Source: Bradyrhizobium sp. CCBAU 51765 (GTDB taxonomy: Bacteria > Pseudomonadota > Alphaproteobacteria > Rhizobiales > Xanthobacteraceae). From it: a stretch of 64,000 nucleotides of DNA. The translations under genes were made by a program, and so were the position numbers. The stretch is from NCBI RefSeq assembly GCF_015291725.1, contig NZ_CP030038.1, positions 7,429,001 to 7,493,000 on the forward strand. Direction: 5' to 3'. Numbering within the stretch: the first letter of the stretch is position 1; every line of letters starts with the position of its first letter. The notes under the pieces were generated by a model. The model saw nothing but the letters and a program-made list of their open reading frames with translations, searched no databases and was not told the DNA's origin. This document shows positions 52,209 to 61,337 of this stretch, in pieces.

Positions 52209-53828
52209 GTGCTGACTGGTCTCGCACGCAAATTCGTTGTGCTGTCGTTGTCCCATGCGGGGGTGAAGGCCGGATCCCGGATCGGCCTCGCCTCCGTGTT
52301 GCTGCTTGCCGCCGCAGGCTCGGTCCACGACGCCGCGGCGCTGAACGAGACCAAGACGCTCTCCTTCCACCACACCCATTCCGGCGAAGACCTCACCGTC
52401 ACCTTCAAGCGCGACGGCCGCTATGACGAGGCCGCGCTGAAGCAGCTCAACCATTTCCTGCGCGACTGGCGCACCCAGGATGAAACGGTCATGGACCGTC
52501 GCCTCTTCGACATCCTCTGGGAAGTCTATCGCGACGTCGACGGCAAGCAGCCGATCCAGATCATCTCCTCCTACCGCTCCCCCGCCACCAACGCCATGCT
52601 CCGACGTCGCTCCTCCGGCGTGGCGCGCTCCAGCCAGCACATGCTGGGACATGCGATGGACTTCTACATCCCGGGCGTGCCGCTGGAGCAGATCCGTTTC
52701 GCCGGCCTCCGCCTCCAGCGCGGCGGCGTCGGTTTCTATCCGACCTCCGGCTCGCCCTTCGTGCATCTGGACACCGGCAGCGTCCGGCACTGGCCGCGCA
52801 TGACGCATGACCAGCTCGCCCGCGTCTTCCCGGACGGCAAGACGGTGCATCTGCCGACCGACGGCGTTCCGCTGAAGAACTATGAGCTGGCCAGGGCCGA
52901 GATCGAGCGGCGCGGCAGCGGCGACGATTCCGGCAGCAAGCCGAATTTCTTCGCCGCCTTGTTCAGGAGCAAGCCGGCTCCCGCCGCGAGCAGCGACGAG
53001 GACGACGAGGGCGCGCCCGCAACGGCCGCGAAGCCGTCCGCACCGACCGTGGTCGCAGCCGCCGCCAAGCCCGCCGAGCCGGTGCCGACGCCTCGCGCCA
53101 AGCCGCAGATCGCCGCAACGCTCCAGCTCGCGTCGGCCGATGCCCAGATCGTTGCGCCGCCGAAGCCGAAGCCCGCGCCCGTGGCTGACAAGCCGGCGAC
53201 CGGCAAGTCTGTCGAGGGCAAGCTGGAGACACCGGCCGACATCATCAACGCCCGCGGCTTCTGGGATGACGTCCCGGCCGCGCCGCAGCAGGCGACGCCG
53301 GCTCAGGTCGCAGCGTTGAAGGCGCGTCAGGCGCTGGCCGCCGCCACCGATCCGCAACCAACCGCGAGCGTGACCAATGCGGCCTTCCAGGCCCTGGCTT
53401 ACGCGCCGGCGGCCTCCCCGGTCGACCGCGCCAACGTCGTCGCAGCGTCAGCGCCGATCCCGCGCACCGCCCGCCCGACTGCGGCCTCCCGCAGCGTGGC
53501 TCAGGCGACGGAGATCAACATGGTGGTCGGCAAGAGCGTCGACGGCAGGGTCGCAACCGCCACCCGCCTCTCCGCCGCCAAGGGCGAAAGCATCTGGCTC
53601 AAGATCGTGATGCTGTCGCCGAGCGCCAGCCGCGCGATGTCGGTGACGCTGATGGGCGAGCTCGACACGGTCGCGCTGCGTGCCTATTTCGTCAAGCCGC
53701 GCGCGGTCGTCACGATGGGTTTTGTCGACGATCCGATGCAGGGCCTGTCCTGCGACAGCTTCTCGGGCAGCGCGACTGCAAAGCTCGAGACGACGTCCTT
53801 CGTCATGCGCACCGCGGCGCTGCGCTGA
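52209..53828 (+). CDS. DUF882/YcbK-like (M15A fold) envelope protein with long C-terminal extension
   Basis: A 539-residue exported protein. Signal-like N-terminus (GSRIGLASVLLLAAAGSVHDAAAL), then a DUF882 domain (~30-210): LNHFLRDWRTQDETVMDRRLFDILWEVYRDVDGKQPIQIISSYRSPATNAMLRRRSSGVARSSQHMLGHAMDFYIPGVPLEQIR and GGVGFYPTSGSPFVHLDTGSVRHWPRM, with the metal ligands H..D and HLD of M15-type peptidases. A disordered Ala/Pro-rich middle follows, then a small beta-rich C-terminal domain. Probably acts on peptidoglycan cross-links. GTG 52209 is preferred (GGGTGGG upstream) over the GTG at 52197. Confidence 0.85.
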   Translation: MLTGLARKFVVLSLSHAGVKAGSRIGLASVLLLAAAGSVHDAAALNETKTLSFHHTHSGEDLTVTFKRDGRYDEAALKQLNHFLRDWRTQDETVMDRRLFDILWEVYRDVDGKQPIQIISSYRSPATNAMLRRRSSGVARSSQHMLGHAMDFYIPGVPLEQIRFAGLRLQRGGVGFYPTSGSPFVHLDTGSVRHWPRMTHDQLARVFPDGKTVHLPTDGVPLKNYELARAEIERRGSGDDSGSKPNFFAALFRSKPAPAASSDEDDEGAPATAAKPSAPTVVAAAAKPAEPVPTPRAKPQIAATLQLASADAQIVAPPKPKPAPVADKPATGKSVEGKLETPADIINARGFWDDVPAAPQQATPAQVAALKARQALAAATDPQPTASVTNAAFQALAYAPAASPVDRANVVAASAPIPRTARPTAASRSVAQATEINMVVGKSVDGRVATATRLSAAKGESIWLKIVMLSPSASRAMSVTLMGELDTVALRAYFVKPRAVVTMGFVDDPMQGLSCDSFSGSATAKLETTSFVMRTAALR

Positions 53829-53864
53829 CGTCTTCGGATATTCGCTGCTTCAAAAATCTCCGGT

Positions 53865-53998
53865 GTCGTCCTGGCGAATGCCAGGACCCATACCGCGTGA
53901 TCTCGGTGAAGCGTGCGATGGCAATACCGAACGACGAGTCTTCGCTCAACTGTTGCACTTCGAGTGTGACCCCACCTCTTGGCTTTCGCCAGGACGAC
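53865..53998. repeat. MITE-like intergenic element with 18-base terminal inverted repeats
   Basis: GTCGTCCTGGCGAATGCC (53865-53882) and GGCTTTCGCCAGGACGAC (53981-53998) match at 17 of 18 positions as inverted repeats, enclosing about 98 bases without coding signal. The element fills the gap between two convergent genes. The sharp ends and internal non-palindromic core look like a small non-autonomous mobile element. Confidence 0.7.
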
Positions 53999-54002
53999 GG
54001 CG

Positions 54003-54422
54003 CTATTTTCTCGCCCGCCGATCCAGATGATAGGTCAGCGCCAGCGACAAGCAGACGGCGAGCTCCCGCTTCGGCAATTTGCCCGTCACCGGCAGCAGCA
54101 ACGCCCTGGTCTGCCGATACTCGAACTGATCCGGAAAGCGCTCGCGAAAGGTGTCGATCAGCGTCGTCTTGCAGTTGAAGAGAATAGCGGCGTGATCGCA
54201 GTCCTTCAGGCGGCCGAGCCTGATCGTCGAGCCGCTGCCGGTCTCTTCGGTCAGATAGGCGGGCTCGCCCCATTTCAGGGTTTCGCTGAGCCGGCCGATC
54301 TTCTCATGCGCCGCGGCGGTCGCGAAGATCAGATCGCGCACCTGAAGGAGCCGCTTGCGCATCGGCGCCGGAAAGGCGTCGAAGGCTCGGCTCACCTCGC
54401 GCGGCAATATCGGCTCGGTCAC
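54003..54422 (-). CDS. DUF1801 (YdhG-like) protein
   Basis: A 139-residue protein with the DUF1801 core: FPAPMRKRLLQVRDLIFATAAAHEKIGRLSETLKWGEPAYLT, followed by GSTIRLGRLKDCDHAAILFNCKTTLIDTFRERFPDQFEYRQTRALLLPVTGKLPKRELAVCLSLALTYH. The family fold is known but its molecular role is poorly defined. Its ATG at 54422 lies 42 bases downstream of the cyclase gene stop on the same strand. Cytoplasmic. Confidence 0.85.
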   Translation of the reverse strand: MTEPILPREVSRAFDAFPAPMRKRLLQVRDLIFATAAAHEKIGRLSETLKWGEPAYLTEETGSGSTIRLGRLKDCDHAAILFNCKTTLIDTFRERFPDQFEYRQTRALLLPVTGKLPKRELAVCLSLALTYHLDRRARK

Positions 54423-54464
54423 AGTTTCACTCTCGATGGAGAGGCAATCGGTCTCCGCGCCAAG

Positions 54465-56231
54465 TCAAGCCGGCAGGCCTGCCCGGAGAAGGCCTGCCTC
54501 ATAGCGCTGACGATCGACCTGATGCTTGTAATGCTGGGTAGCGAGATGATTGGCCACCGAAAATGCCGGCTCACGCTTGAGAACTTCGGCCGCGTGCGCG
54601 CCAGCCGCCACTGCATTGCCCATCTGCGCGAAGATCCCGGCAAGGAACGCATGATGGGTGTGATCGGGGCGTGAGATCCTCGAGAAGGCTTCGGCGGCTT
54701 CGGCGTATTTCTCCGCACAATAATAGGCGCGCCCGAGATGGCTCCAGAAGCGCTCTGGATGATAGGGGTTGAGGCGCATCGCTTTCCTGATCCAGTCGAT
54801 GCCTTCCTCCGGCAAGCCCAGCCAGGTCAGGAGCTCCCCCTGTTGCACGACCACCAGGTCGTAATTCGGGTTGAGGGCGAGCGCGCGCTCCTGATGATAG
54901 GTGGCCTTCTCGTAATCGTGACGCGTCAGATTGAGTGCGGCGAGTATGCGGTGCACGTCCGCGTCATTGTCATCGAGCGCCAGCGCGATCTCGAGTTCCG
55001 AAGCCACCTGCTCGAAGGTCGCCTCGCGGTCGGCGCACCAGCCATAGATCCAGCACTGCCCGAGCACGCATGCCATCCAGGCATGAGCGTGGGCATAGTT
55101 CGGATCCATCGCCAGCGCGCGGTTGAGCAGCGTCTGCGCCTGGGCGTTGTCGTCGCGGTTTGACCGGTGATGCAGGAGCTTCGCAGCCAGCACACATTCG
55201 TAAGCGGGCATGTTGTCGGTCGGCTTGCGCTTGGTGCGGTCGTGCGCTGCGGCTTCTACCCGGCCGGGCAAAGTCGCCACGATCGCGCGGGTCATCTCGT
55301 CCTGGATGGCGAAGATGTCCCGGAGCTCGCGATCGTAGCGTTCGGCCCAGATATGGCGATCCGTCTCTGCATCGATCAGCTGCACGGTGACGCGGACGCG
55401 CTCCCCGGCCTTTCTCACGCTGCCCTCGATGACGTAGTCAACTCCGAACTCACGGCCGATGTCCTGAACCTTTACGGCCTTGCCCTTGTAGACGAACGTC
55501 GAGTTGCGGGAGATGACAAGCAGGTCGTGAAAGCGTGAAAGCTCGGTGATGATGTCCTCGGTGAGACCGTCCGCGAAGAACTCCTGCTCCGGATCGCCAC
55601 TCATATTGGCGAATGGCAGCACGGCGATGGACGGCTTCTTCGAGCCACCCGGTGGCGTCAGTGCAGTGTTCGACCCGTCGGGCAGGGTTGCCGGCCCCTC
55701 GGCCAGCCGAATGCGGAAGACGCGGATCGGGCGAGCGATGTTCTTGACGCTCTGTTCACCGAGATCATCGAACTGAACCCCGTCCAGCCGGTCGCCGACC
55801 TGATCGCGCACCGCGCCGGAAACGCAGATTCCTCCAGGCTCGGCCAGCGCCTCCAGCCGCGCCGCGACGTTGACGCCATCGCCGAAAATGTCGCTCTGAT
55901 CGACGATGACATCGCCCAGATTGATGCCGATGCGGAATTGGATCCACCGTGGCGGCGGGACGTCGGCATTGCGTCGCGCCATCCGGCGCTGGACCTCGGC
56001 GGCACAGAGCACGGCATCGACGACGCTGTGGAATTCGGCCAGCATGCCGTCGCCGGTCGTCTTGATGATACGGCCGCGGTTCTTGGCAATGGCTGGATCG
56101 ATCAGTTCGACCCGATGGGTCTTGAGGCGCGCGAGAGTGCCGGCCTCGTCGACCTCCATGAGCCGGCTAAAACCGACCATGTCGGCGGCGAGGACCGCGG
56201 CGAGCCTGCGCTCTGGTCCCGGCACATCCAT
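54465..56231 (-). CDS. Class III adenylate/guanylate cyclase with TolB-like and TPR domains
   Basis: A 588-residue protein. N-terminal class III cyclase domain (~10-175) with catalytic LAAVLAADMVGFSRLME, GDGMLAEF, and FRIGINLGDVIVDQSDIFGDGVNVAARLEALAEPGGICVSG. A TolB-like domain follows (~205-330: IAVLPFANMSGDPEQEFFADGLTEDIITELSRF). The rest holds TPRs (ALAMDPNYAHAHAWMACVLGQ, ERALALNPNYDLVVVQQGELLTWLGLPEEGIDWIRKAMRLNPYHPERFW). This arrangement is common in Bradyrhizobium, which carries many such cyclases. No TM helix is seen; the TPRs probably sense a partner. Confidence 0.92.
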   Translation of the reverse strand: MDVPGPERRLAAVLAADMVGFSRLMEVDEAGTLARLKTHRVELIDPAIAKNRGRIIKTTGDGMLAEFHSVVDAVLCAAEVQRRMARRNADVPPPRWIQFRIGINLGDVIVDQSDIFGDGVNVAARLEALAEPGGICVSGAVRDQVGDRLDGVQFDDLGEQSVKNIARPIRVFRIRLAEGPATLPDGSNTALTPPGGSKKPSIAVLPFANMSGDPEQEFFADGLTEDIITELSRFHDLLVISRNSTFVYKGKAVKVQDIGREFGVDYVIEGSVRKAGERVRVTVQLIDAETDRHIWAERYDRELRDIFAIQDEMTRAIVATLPGRVEAAAHDRTKRKPTDNMPAYECVLAAKLLHHRSNRDDNAQAQTLLNRALAMDPNYAHAHAWMACVLGQCWIYGWCADREATFEQVASELEIALALDDNDADVHRILAALNLTRHDYEKATYHQERALALNPNYDLVVVQQGELLTWLGLPEEGIDWIRKAMRLNPYHPERFWSHLGRAYYCAEKYAEAAEAFSRISRPDHTHHAFLAGIFAQMGNAVAAGAHAAEVLKREPAFSVANHLATQHYKHQVDRQRYEAGLLRAGLPA

Positions 56232-56317
56232 CGCTCGGTCTCTTCACCGAGCACTCTAGCAGACGCAGAGGTTCCGCCCAAGCGTGTTGCGCGGCAACAC
56301 CCCGGCGAAGATGCGCC

Positions 56318-56590
56318 TCAGATCATCCCCAGCGCCTGCATGTAGGTCTCGAGAATGGTCTCGGCCTCGGCGCGCTCGTTGGGGTCCTGCTTGCGCAGGC
56401 GCACGATGGTGCGCAGCGCCTTGACGTCGTAGCCGTTACCCTTGCTTTCGGCATAGACGTCGCGGATGTCGTCGGAGATCGCCTTCTTCTCTTCCTCCAG
56501 CCGCTCGATGCGCTCGATGATGGACTTGAGCTGGTCCTTGGCAAATTTCGTCGCGGGCTCGTCGTCGCGGACGGCGGCGGAGGTGGCCAT
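56318..56590 (-). CDS. DUF2312 protein
   Basis: A 90-residue protein matching DUF2312: FAKDQLKSIIERIERLEEEKKAISDDIRDVYAESKGNGYDVKALRTIVRLRKQDPNERAEAETILETYMQALGM. The ATG at 56590 follows standard annotation for this family; the longer frame adds a poorly conserved N-terminus. DUF2312 proteins were noted in alphaproteobacteria as GapR, a nucleoid-associated protein that binds overtwisted DNA ahead of replication forks and RNA polymerase in Caulobacter. Probably an essential chromosome-organising protein here. Confidence 0.93.
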   Translation of the reverse strand: MATSAAVRDDEPATKFAKDQLKSIIERIERLEEEKKAISDDIRDVYAESKGNGYDVKALRTIVRLRKQDPNERAEAETILETYMQALGMI

Positions 56591-56786
56591 CTTGTACTCC
56601 CAATGGAACTGGCAAAACGAGGTGACGCCGGCATCCCTCACCGCGCGTGCTGGGTAGACCCTTAGGGTTGGGGCCAGCTGCATTCAAGCAAGCATCGCGC
56701 TCGTCCACAGCGCGCCCACACCTTCCTGCGCCGAGGCGAAGAAAGCTGTTGTCCGGGTGCGACTCGGGCGATGGAGGTCGGGCCGT

Positions 56787-57092
56787 TCAATGCCCGTGGG
56801 GATGGACCTTCTTCATCGTCTCGAGCTGCTCGGGCGTGGCCGTGCCCTGGTACTTCGCCTTCCAGGTCTCGTAGGGCATGCCGTAGACGGCCTCCCGGCT
56901 CTCGTCCTTGCTCAAGGGCACGCCCTGGGCGTCCGCGGCGTCCTTGAGCCAGTTGGACAGGCAGTTGCGGCAGAAGCCCGCCAGATTCATCAGATCGATG
57001 TTCTGGACGTCCGTCCGCGTCTTCAAATGGTCGACCAGGCGCCGGAAAGCCGCCGCCTCGAGCTCCGTTCTGGTTTTGTCGTCGATTGCCAT
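56787..57092 (-). CDS. DUF1244 protein
   Basis: A 101-residue protein with DUF1244 family features: TRTELEAAAFRRLVDHLKTRTDVQNIDLMNLAGFCRNCLSNWLKDAADAQGVPLSKDESREAVYGMPYETWKAKYQ. The CRNC pair in LAGFCRNCLSNW is invariant in the family. Function unknown, conserved in alpha- and gammaproteobacteria. The ATG at 57092 fits the family length. It is transcribed away from the DUF1036 gene. Confidence 0.92.
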   Translation of the reverse strand: MAIDDKTRTELEAAAFRRLVDHLKTRTDVQNIDLMNLAGFCRNCLSNWLKDAADAQGVPLSKDESREAVYGMPYETWKAKYQGTATPEQLETMKKVHPHGH

Positions 57093-57260
57093 GGCTGTAT
57101 TCCTTAAGGGCCCGTCCCGATGGCGGTCACCCTTACGGGATCAGGTGGGTCCTGTCACAGATTTTGCCATATCCCGGCGCAAACGGGCCAAAGCCCGGCT
57201 TCGGGGCTTGCCCCCGGCCCAACGCCAAATCGTCAATGATCTGGTATAGCTTCCGCGACA

Positions 57261-57854
57261 ATGATTGCCGAATCTCCCCGCTTCCCGCTTCGCCTGCTTG
57301 CCCGGTTGGTCCCGGTGCTGGTCGTCGCCCTGCTGTGCCTTTGCGCCAGCCCGGCCTCCGCCGATTTCCGCCTCTGCAACAACACTTCGAGCCGGGTCGG
57401 GATCGCGCTCGGCTACAAGGATGCCGAGGGCTGGACCACCGAGGGCTGGTGGAACATCTCGTCGCGCTCTTGTGAGACGCTGCTCCGGGGCACGCTGGTC
57501 GCCCGCTACTACTACATCTACGCCATCGACTATGACCGCGGCGGCGAATGGTCGGGCCAGGCCTTCATGTGCTCGCGCGACAAGGAGTTCACCATCCGCG
57601 GCACCGAGGATTGCCTCGCGCGCGGCTATGACCGGACCGGCTATTTCGAGGTCGACACCGGTGAGCAGCGGGCCTGGACGGTGCAACTGACCGACGCCAA
57701 CGAACAGCCGGCGCAGCAACGCGTACCTGGCCTGCCCGGCCCGGTTGGCCCGGGCGGCGTTCCGGGTTTGCCCAATGGCCCGCCCGGTGGTACGCCCCCC
57801 GCCGCGCCTGGCCTCCCGCCAGCGCCCTCGTCCCCGCCTGGAAATAAGCCATGA
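57261..57854 (+). CDS. DUF1036 exported protein
   Basis: A 197-residue protein with a signal peptide (to about ASPASADFR) and a DUF1036 domain: LCNNTSSRVGIALGYKDAEGWTTEGWWNISSRSCETLLRGTLVARYYYIYAIDYDRGGEWSGQAFMCSRDKEFTIRGTEDCLARGYDRTGYFEVDTGEQ. Conserved Cys residues suggest disulfides in the periplasm. The C-terminal 60 residues are Pro/Gly-rich (LPGPVGPGGVPGLPNGPPGGTPPAAPGLPP). The stop overlaps the pyk start (ATGA), so the pair are co-transcribed. Role unknown. Confidence 0.9.
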   Translation: MIAESPRFPLRLLARLVPVLVVALLCLCASPASADFRLCNNTSSRVGIALGYKDAEGWTTEGWWNISSRSCETLLRGTLVARYYYIYAIDYDRGGEWSGQAFMCSRDKEFTIRGTEDCLARGYDRTGYFEVDTGEQRAWTVQLTDANEQPAQQRVPGLPGPVGPGGVPGLPNGPPGGTPPAAPGLPPAPSSPPGNKP

Positions 57855-59287
57855 GGCGTCTTCGCCGTATCAAGATTCTCGCGACCCTGGGACCGGCTTC
57901 TTCAGACCTCGCGATGATCCGCCGCCTGTTCGAGGCCGGCGCCGACCTGTTCCGCATCAACATGAGCCATACCTCGCATGACAAGATGCGGGAGCTGGTG
58001 GCGACGATCCGCAACGTCGAGAGCAGCTATGGCCGGCCGATCGGCATCCTGGTGGACCTCCAGGGCCCCAAGCTCCGGCTCGGCGCCTTTGCCGAAGGCG
58101 CGGTCCAGCTCCAGAACGGGCAGACCTTCACGCTGGATTCCGACAAGGCGCCGGGCGATGCCACGCGCGTCCATCTCCCGCATCCGGAGATCCTGGCTGC
58201 GTTGCGGCCGGGCCATGCGCTGCTGCTCGACGACGGCAAGGTGCGGCTGATCGCGGAGGAGACCTCGAAAGAGCACGCGGTGACGCGTGTCGTCGTCGGC
58301 GGCAGGATGAGCGACCGCAAGGGCGTCAGCCTGCCCGACACCGACCTTCCGGTCTCGGCGATGACGCCGAAGGACCGCGCCGACCTCGAGGCGGCCCTCG
58401 TCACCGGCGTCGACTGGATCGCGCTATCGTTCGTGCAGCGCGCCGACGACGTCATCGAGGCCAAGAAGATGATCCGCGGCCGCGCCGCCGTGATGGCCAA
58501 GATCGAGAAGCCGCAGGCGATCGATCGCCTCGCCGACATCATCGAGGCCTCCGACGCGCTGATGGTGGCGCGTGGCGATCTCGGCGTCGAACTGCCGCTC
58601 GAGCGCGTGCCGAGCCTGCAGAAGCAGATGACGCGGATGGCGCGCCGCGCCGGCAAGCCGGTGGTGATCGCGACCCAAATGCTGGAATCGATGATCCAGT
58701 CGCCGGTGCCGACCCGCGCCGAGGTCTCCGACGTCGCCACGGCCGTCTACGAGGGCGCCGACGCCATCATGCTGTCGGCGGAATCGGCGGCCGGCAAATT
58801 CCCGGTCGAGGCGGTCTCGACCATGAACCGCATCGGCGAGGAGGTCGAGCGCGACCCGACCTACCGGTCGGTGATCATGGCCCAGCGTCCCGCCCCTGAA
58901 TCCACCGCGGGCGATGCCATCGCGGACGCCGCCCGGCAGATCGCCGAGACGCTCGACCTGCCCGCCCTGATCTGCTGGACCAGTTCGGGCTCGACCGCGG
59001 TGCGCGTGGCCCGCGAGCGGCCGAAGCCGCCGATCGTGGCGATCACGCCGAACATCACCACCGGCCGCCGGCTCGCCGTGGCCTGGGGCGTGCATTGCGT
59101 GGTGGCGGAAGACGCGCGCGACCAGGACGACATGGTGAGCCGCGCCGGCCAGATCGCGTTCCGGGACGGCTTCGTCCGCGCCGGCCAGCGCGTGATCATC
59201 GTCGCCGGCGTCCCGCTCGGCATCCCCGGCACCACCAACATGGTGCGCATCGCCTCGGTCGGCCCCGAGGGCGACGCCAACATGTGA
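57851..59287 (+). CDS. pyk: Pyruvate kinase
   Basis: A 478-residue glycolytic enzyme converting phosphoenolpyruvate and ADP to pyruvate and ATP. IKILATLGPASSD, FRINMSHTSHDKMRELVATIRNVE, DLQGPKLRLGAFA, the catalytic Lys motif AVMAKIEKPQAIDRLADIIEASDALMVARGDLGVELP, and KPVVIATQMLESMIQSPVPTRAEVSDVATAVYEGADAIMLSAESAAGKFPVEAV are all intact. C-terminal allosteric domain present. The ATG overlaps the DUF1036 stop. A hairpin (59339-59360) is the likely terminator. Confidence 0.97.
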   Translation: MRRLRRIKILATLGPASSDLAMIRRLFEAGADLFRINMSHTSHDKMRELVATIRNVESSYGRPIGILVDLQGPKLRLGAFAEGAVQLQNGQTFTLDSDKAPGDATRVHLPHPEILAALRPGHALLLDDGKVRLIAEETSKEHAVTRVVVGGRMSDRKGVSLPDTDLPVSAMTPKDRADLEAALVTGVDWIALSFVQRADDVIEAKKMIRGRAAVMAKIEKPQAIDRLADIIEASDALMVARGDLGVELPLERVPSLQKQMTRMARRAGKPVVIATQMLESMIQSPVPTRAEVSDVATAVYEGADAIMLSAESAAGKFPVEAVSTMNRIGEEVERDPTYRSVIMAQRPAPESTAGDAIADAARQIAETLDLPALICWTSSGSTAVRVARERPKPPIVAITPNITTGRRLAVAWGVHCVVAEDARDQDDMVSRAGQIAFRDGFVRAGQRVIIVAGVPLGIPGTTNMVRIASVGPEGDANM

Positions 59288-59338
59288 GGCCCGCCGGGGC
59301 GGCCAAACAAAAAGTCGAAAAACAACCCCATGCACAGT

Positions 59339-59360
59339 AGCCGGCCAGAACCGGCCGGCT
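59339..59360 (+). terminator. Likely terminator hairpin of pyk
   Basis: AGCCGGCC, loop AGAACC, GGCCGGCT: a perfect eight-pair stem 50 bases after the pyk stop. No U-tract follows. Confidence 0.5.
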
Positions 59361-59440
59361 TGCTGGGATGTCGCGAAAAAGCATGCGCGGGCAATGACCT
59401 GAATGCGATGAGGTCGACACCTCGCGCGCAGCGCGATTTT

Positions 59441-60121
59441 TCAAGCCCCGACCAGCGCCTTCGTCGTCGGCAGCAGCGTCTGCTGCACCACGAGGCCGCG
59501 GGCGCGGGCGTCCATGACGCCGACCGCACGCAGCGCCAGCAGCGTCACGGTCTGCACCGCATCGCGCATCTTGACGGGATCATCGAGATTGTCGGGGGCG
59601 AGCGGCCCGACCAGGGCCTCGTGCAGCGCGCCGAGCAATGCGGTGGCGGCGAGCGCTGTATCCTGAGCCGGCAGGTGACCGGCGCGCACGGCGGCATCGA
59701 TTCGCGCGGCGATTTCGCCCGCGATCTCGCGCCGGCTGGCGAGGCGCGAAGCACTGACATCGACATCGACAGGCTCGGCCAGGATGCCCCAGGCCAGCCT
59801 GCGCTGCGACAGGGTATGGACCGCCACGGTGGTCACGGCCGCCGCCAGCGCCGAGGACGGCCCCGGCGCGGCATCGGCTGCCCTCCGGATCGCCGCGAGC
59901 TCGTCGCGGGAGACCTCGGCAATGAGCTCGGAGATCAAGTCGGCCTTGGAGGGGAAGTAGCGGTAGACCGTGCCGGCCGCGACATTGGCCCGGACCGCGA
60001 CGGGCGCGATTTGCACCGCCGCCATTCCGCCTTCCGCGGCCGCGTCCCGCGCCGCCGCCAGAATCGCGCTGCGCCGCGCCGCAAGGCGCTTCACCACTTG
60101 ATGCGTCCGCCGATAAACCAT
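59441..60121 (-). CDS. TetR/AcrR family regulator
   Basis: A 226-residue repressor with a TetR N-terminal HTH: RRSAILAAARDAAAEGGMAAVQIAPVAVRANVAAGTVYRYFPSKADLISELIAEV. The C-terminal ligand domain is 160 residues with no recognised specificity. Start 60121 is chosen because AGGAAG lies six bases upstream; the longer frame is open only by chance. It faces away from the gap that contains a small palindrome (60219-60231), a possible autoregulatory site. Target gene not evident. Confidence 0.88.
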   Translation of the reverse strand: MVYRRTHQVVKRLAARRSAILAAARDAAAEGGMAAVQIAPVAVRANVAAGTVYRYFPSKADLISELIAEVSRDELAAIRRAADAAPGPSSALAAAVTTVAVHTLSQRRLAWGILAEPVDVDVSASRLASRREIAGEIAARIDAAVRAGHLPAQDTALAATALLGALHEALVGPLAPDNLDDPVKMRDAVQTVTLLALRAVGVMDARARGLVVQQTLLPTTKALVGA

Positions 60122-60655
60122 GGCGCGCTTCCTGTCCCACACGCCGGCCACACGCCCCTGCGGCCAAACGCTTCGTCACGTCAAAAGATGCAAATCGCCC
60201 CGCAAGGACTGAACAACTATTCAGGATGAATGACAAGATGGGAAATGCGTGAAGCGTCATTGCGAGCGAACGGAGGCGTCAAGCCTGCATCGACGGCATT
60301 TTGTCGAGGCCGCCGTCCAAACGCTGGGAGTTTGTCCAGAGCAGCGCGGGATCAGCATCGCACTTGGCCGGTCCGTTCGACGTGCAACAAACCCATCGCT
60401 CGGCCCGAACGAGTATTCTTCGAGGGCTTGGACCGCCACGATTTGAGTTCAGTGGTCGCTGTTCCGCCTGTGATTGCGCTGCGATCATAAACTTATAGGT
60501 TCTTTTATCCTGCTCACAGCCGGACGTTGACCTCAGTCGCGCGCAGTGTGCTGATGGCGTCGACCCTCACTGCCGGGCAATTTCGAAAGTTCGATCGAGA
60601 TCGGCGCTGTCGATCTGCGGTGTGGGGGGTCTCATGGAAGAACGGAGCGTGCGAC
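60122..60655. other. 534-base gap of unusual composition
   Basis: AT-richer than the flanks (for example CATAAACTTATAGGTTCTTTTATCC near 60485). It contains the palindrome at 60219-60231 and a lone repeat-end-like CGTCATTGCGAGCGA near 60256. No gene could be supported; short open frames here have no recognised family or ribosome-binding site. Confidence 0.4.
60219..60231. promoter_or_regulatory. Small palindrome upstream of the TetR gene
   Basis: ATTCA GGA TGAAT is an exact five-base inverted repeat 98 bases upstream of the TetR ATG, in a locally AT-rich patch. TetR repressors often bind comparable short palindromes near their own promoter, but the arms are short. Confidence 0.3.
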
Positions 60656-61321
60656 ATGAATCGGCTCCTGGGCCTGTCCGCCTGCATTATTCTTTTATCT
60701 CTCGAGGTGGCGCACGCATTTGGCCAAGCCGCTTGCGAGCGTGCTGATCCAGTTAGACTGCAGTTTAACGGGACTGAGTATCGTATTCCCGCTGCGCTCC
60801 AGCCAGATTATTCGCCACTAGAAGCGCTGCCCACTCGGGATTATTTTCCGAACGGCGTCCGCGCCAAACAATATTGTCAACATTCGCAGGACCCGCCTGC
60901 GGTCGTTGATCGCATTGCCTTTCCACCCAAGCAACTTTCTGCCTGGGCGAGCCAGGATGCCAGCCGCGCAGAGCTCGTGGGCATTTTCCCTCTGGGCATA
61001 TACAGATCGTCTCGCTCGATTAATCCTGTTGCAGAAGGTGGCCAACCAACGCCCGACGGCCTCTTTCGAAAAATTACTCGAGGCCAACAGGTTGAGATCA
61101 CTTCGACAGAGCCGATCTTCTTCGGCTCGATCATCAGTGCAGGATGCAGTCCCGCCGCAACCCAGCAACCAAGCGCACGGTGCACGATCTGGGGACGGCT
61201 GCCCGACGGCTCGGCGGTTAGCCTAGGCGTACTCGACTCCGAGAAGCCGATGAGTGTCTGGCCGCGCATGTTGCAGCAGGTCGAGGCGTTCATTTCGTCC
61301 ATGACCGTTGGCGGCCGATAG
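60656..61321 (+). CDS. Exported hypothetical protein
   Basis: A 221-residue protein with a signal peptide (MNRLLGLSACIILLSLEVAHAFGQ, cleavage near QAAC). Three Cys pairs are possible. The body (RADPVRLQFNGTEYRIPAALQPDYSPLEALPTRDYFPNGVRAKQYCQ, RISRSRSINPVAEGG region) is not recognised. GGAG lies eight bases before the ATG at 60656. Lower GC and different codon use than neighbours suggest acquired DNA. It is followed by a probably frameshifted small gene at a 16-base gap. Confidence 0.7.
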   Translation: MNRLLGLSACIILLSLEVAHAFGQAACERADPVRLQFNGTEYRIPAALQPDYSPLEALPTRDYFPNGVRAKQYCQHSQDPPAVVDRIAFPPKQLSAWASQDASRAELVGIFPLGIYRSSRSINPVAEGGQPTPDGLFRKITRGQQVEITSTEPIFFGSIISAGCSPAATQQPSARCTIWGRLPDGSAVSLGVLDSEKPMSVWPRMLQQVEAFISSMTVGGR

Positions 61322-61337
61322 AACAAAGGGGCTAAAT

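Noticed and set aside
60230..60490. Open frame in the gap after the TetR gene
   Set aside because: No ribosome-binding site or recognised family. Overlapping frames on both strands are open by chance, and it starts in a repeat-like segment.
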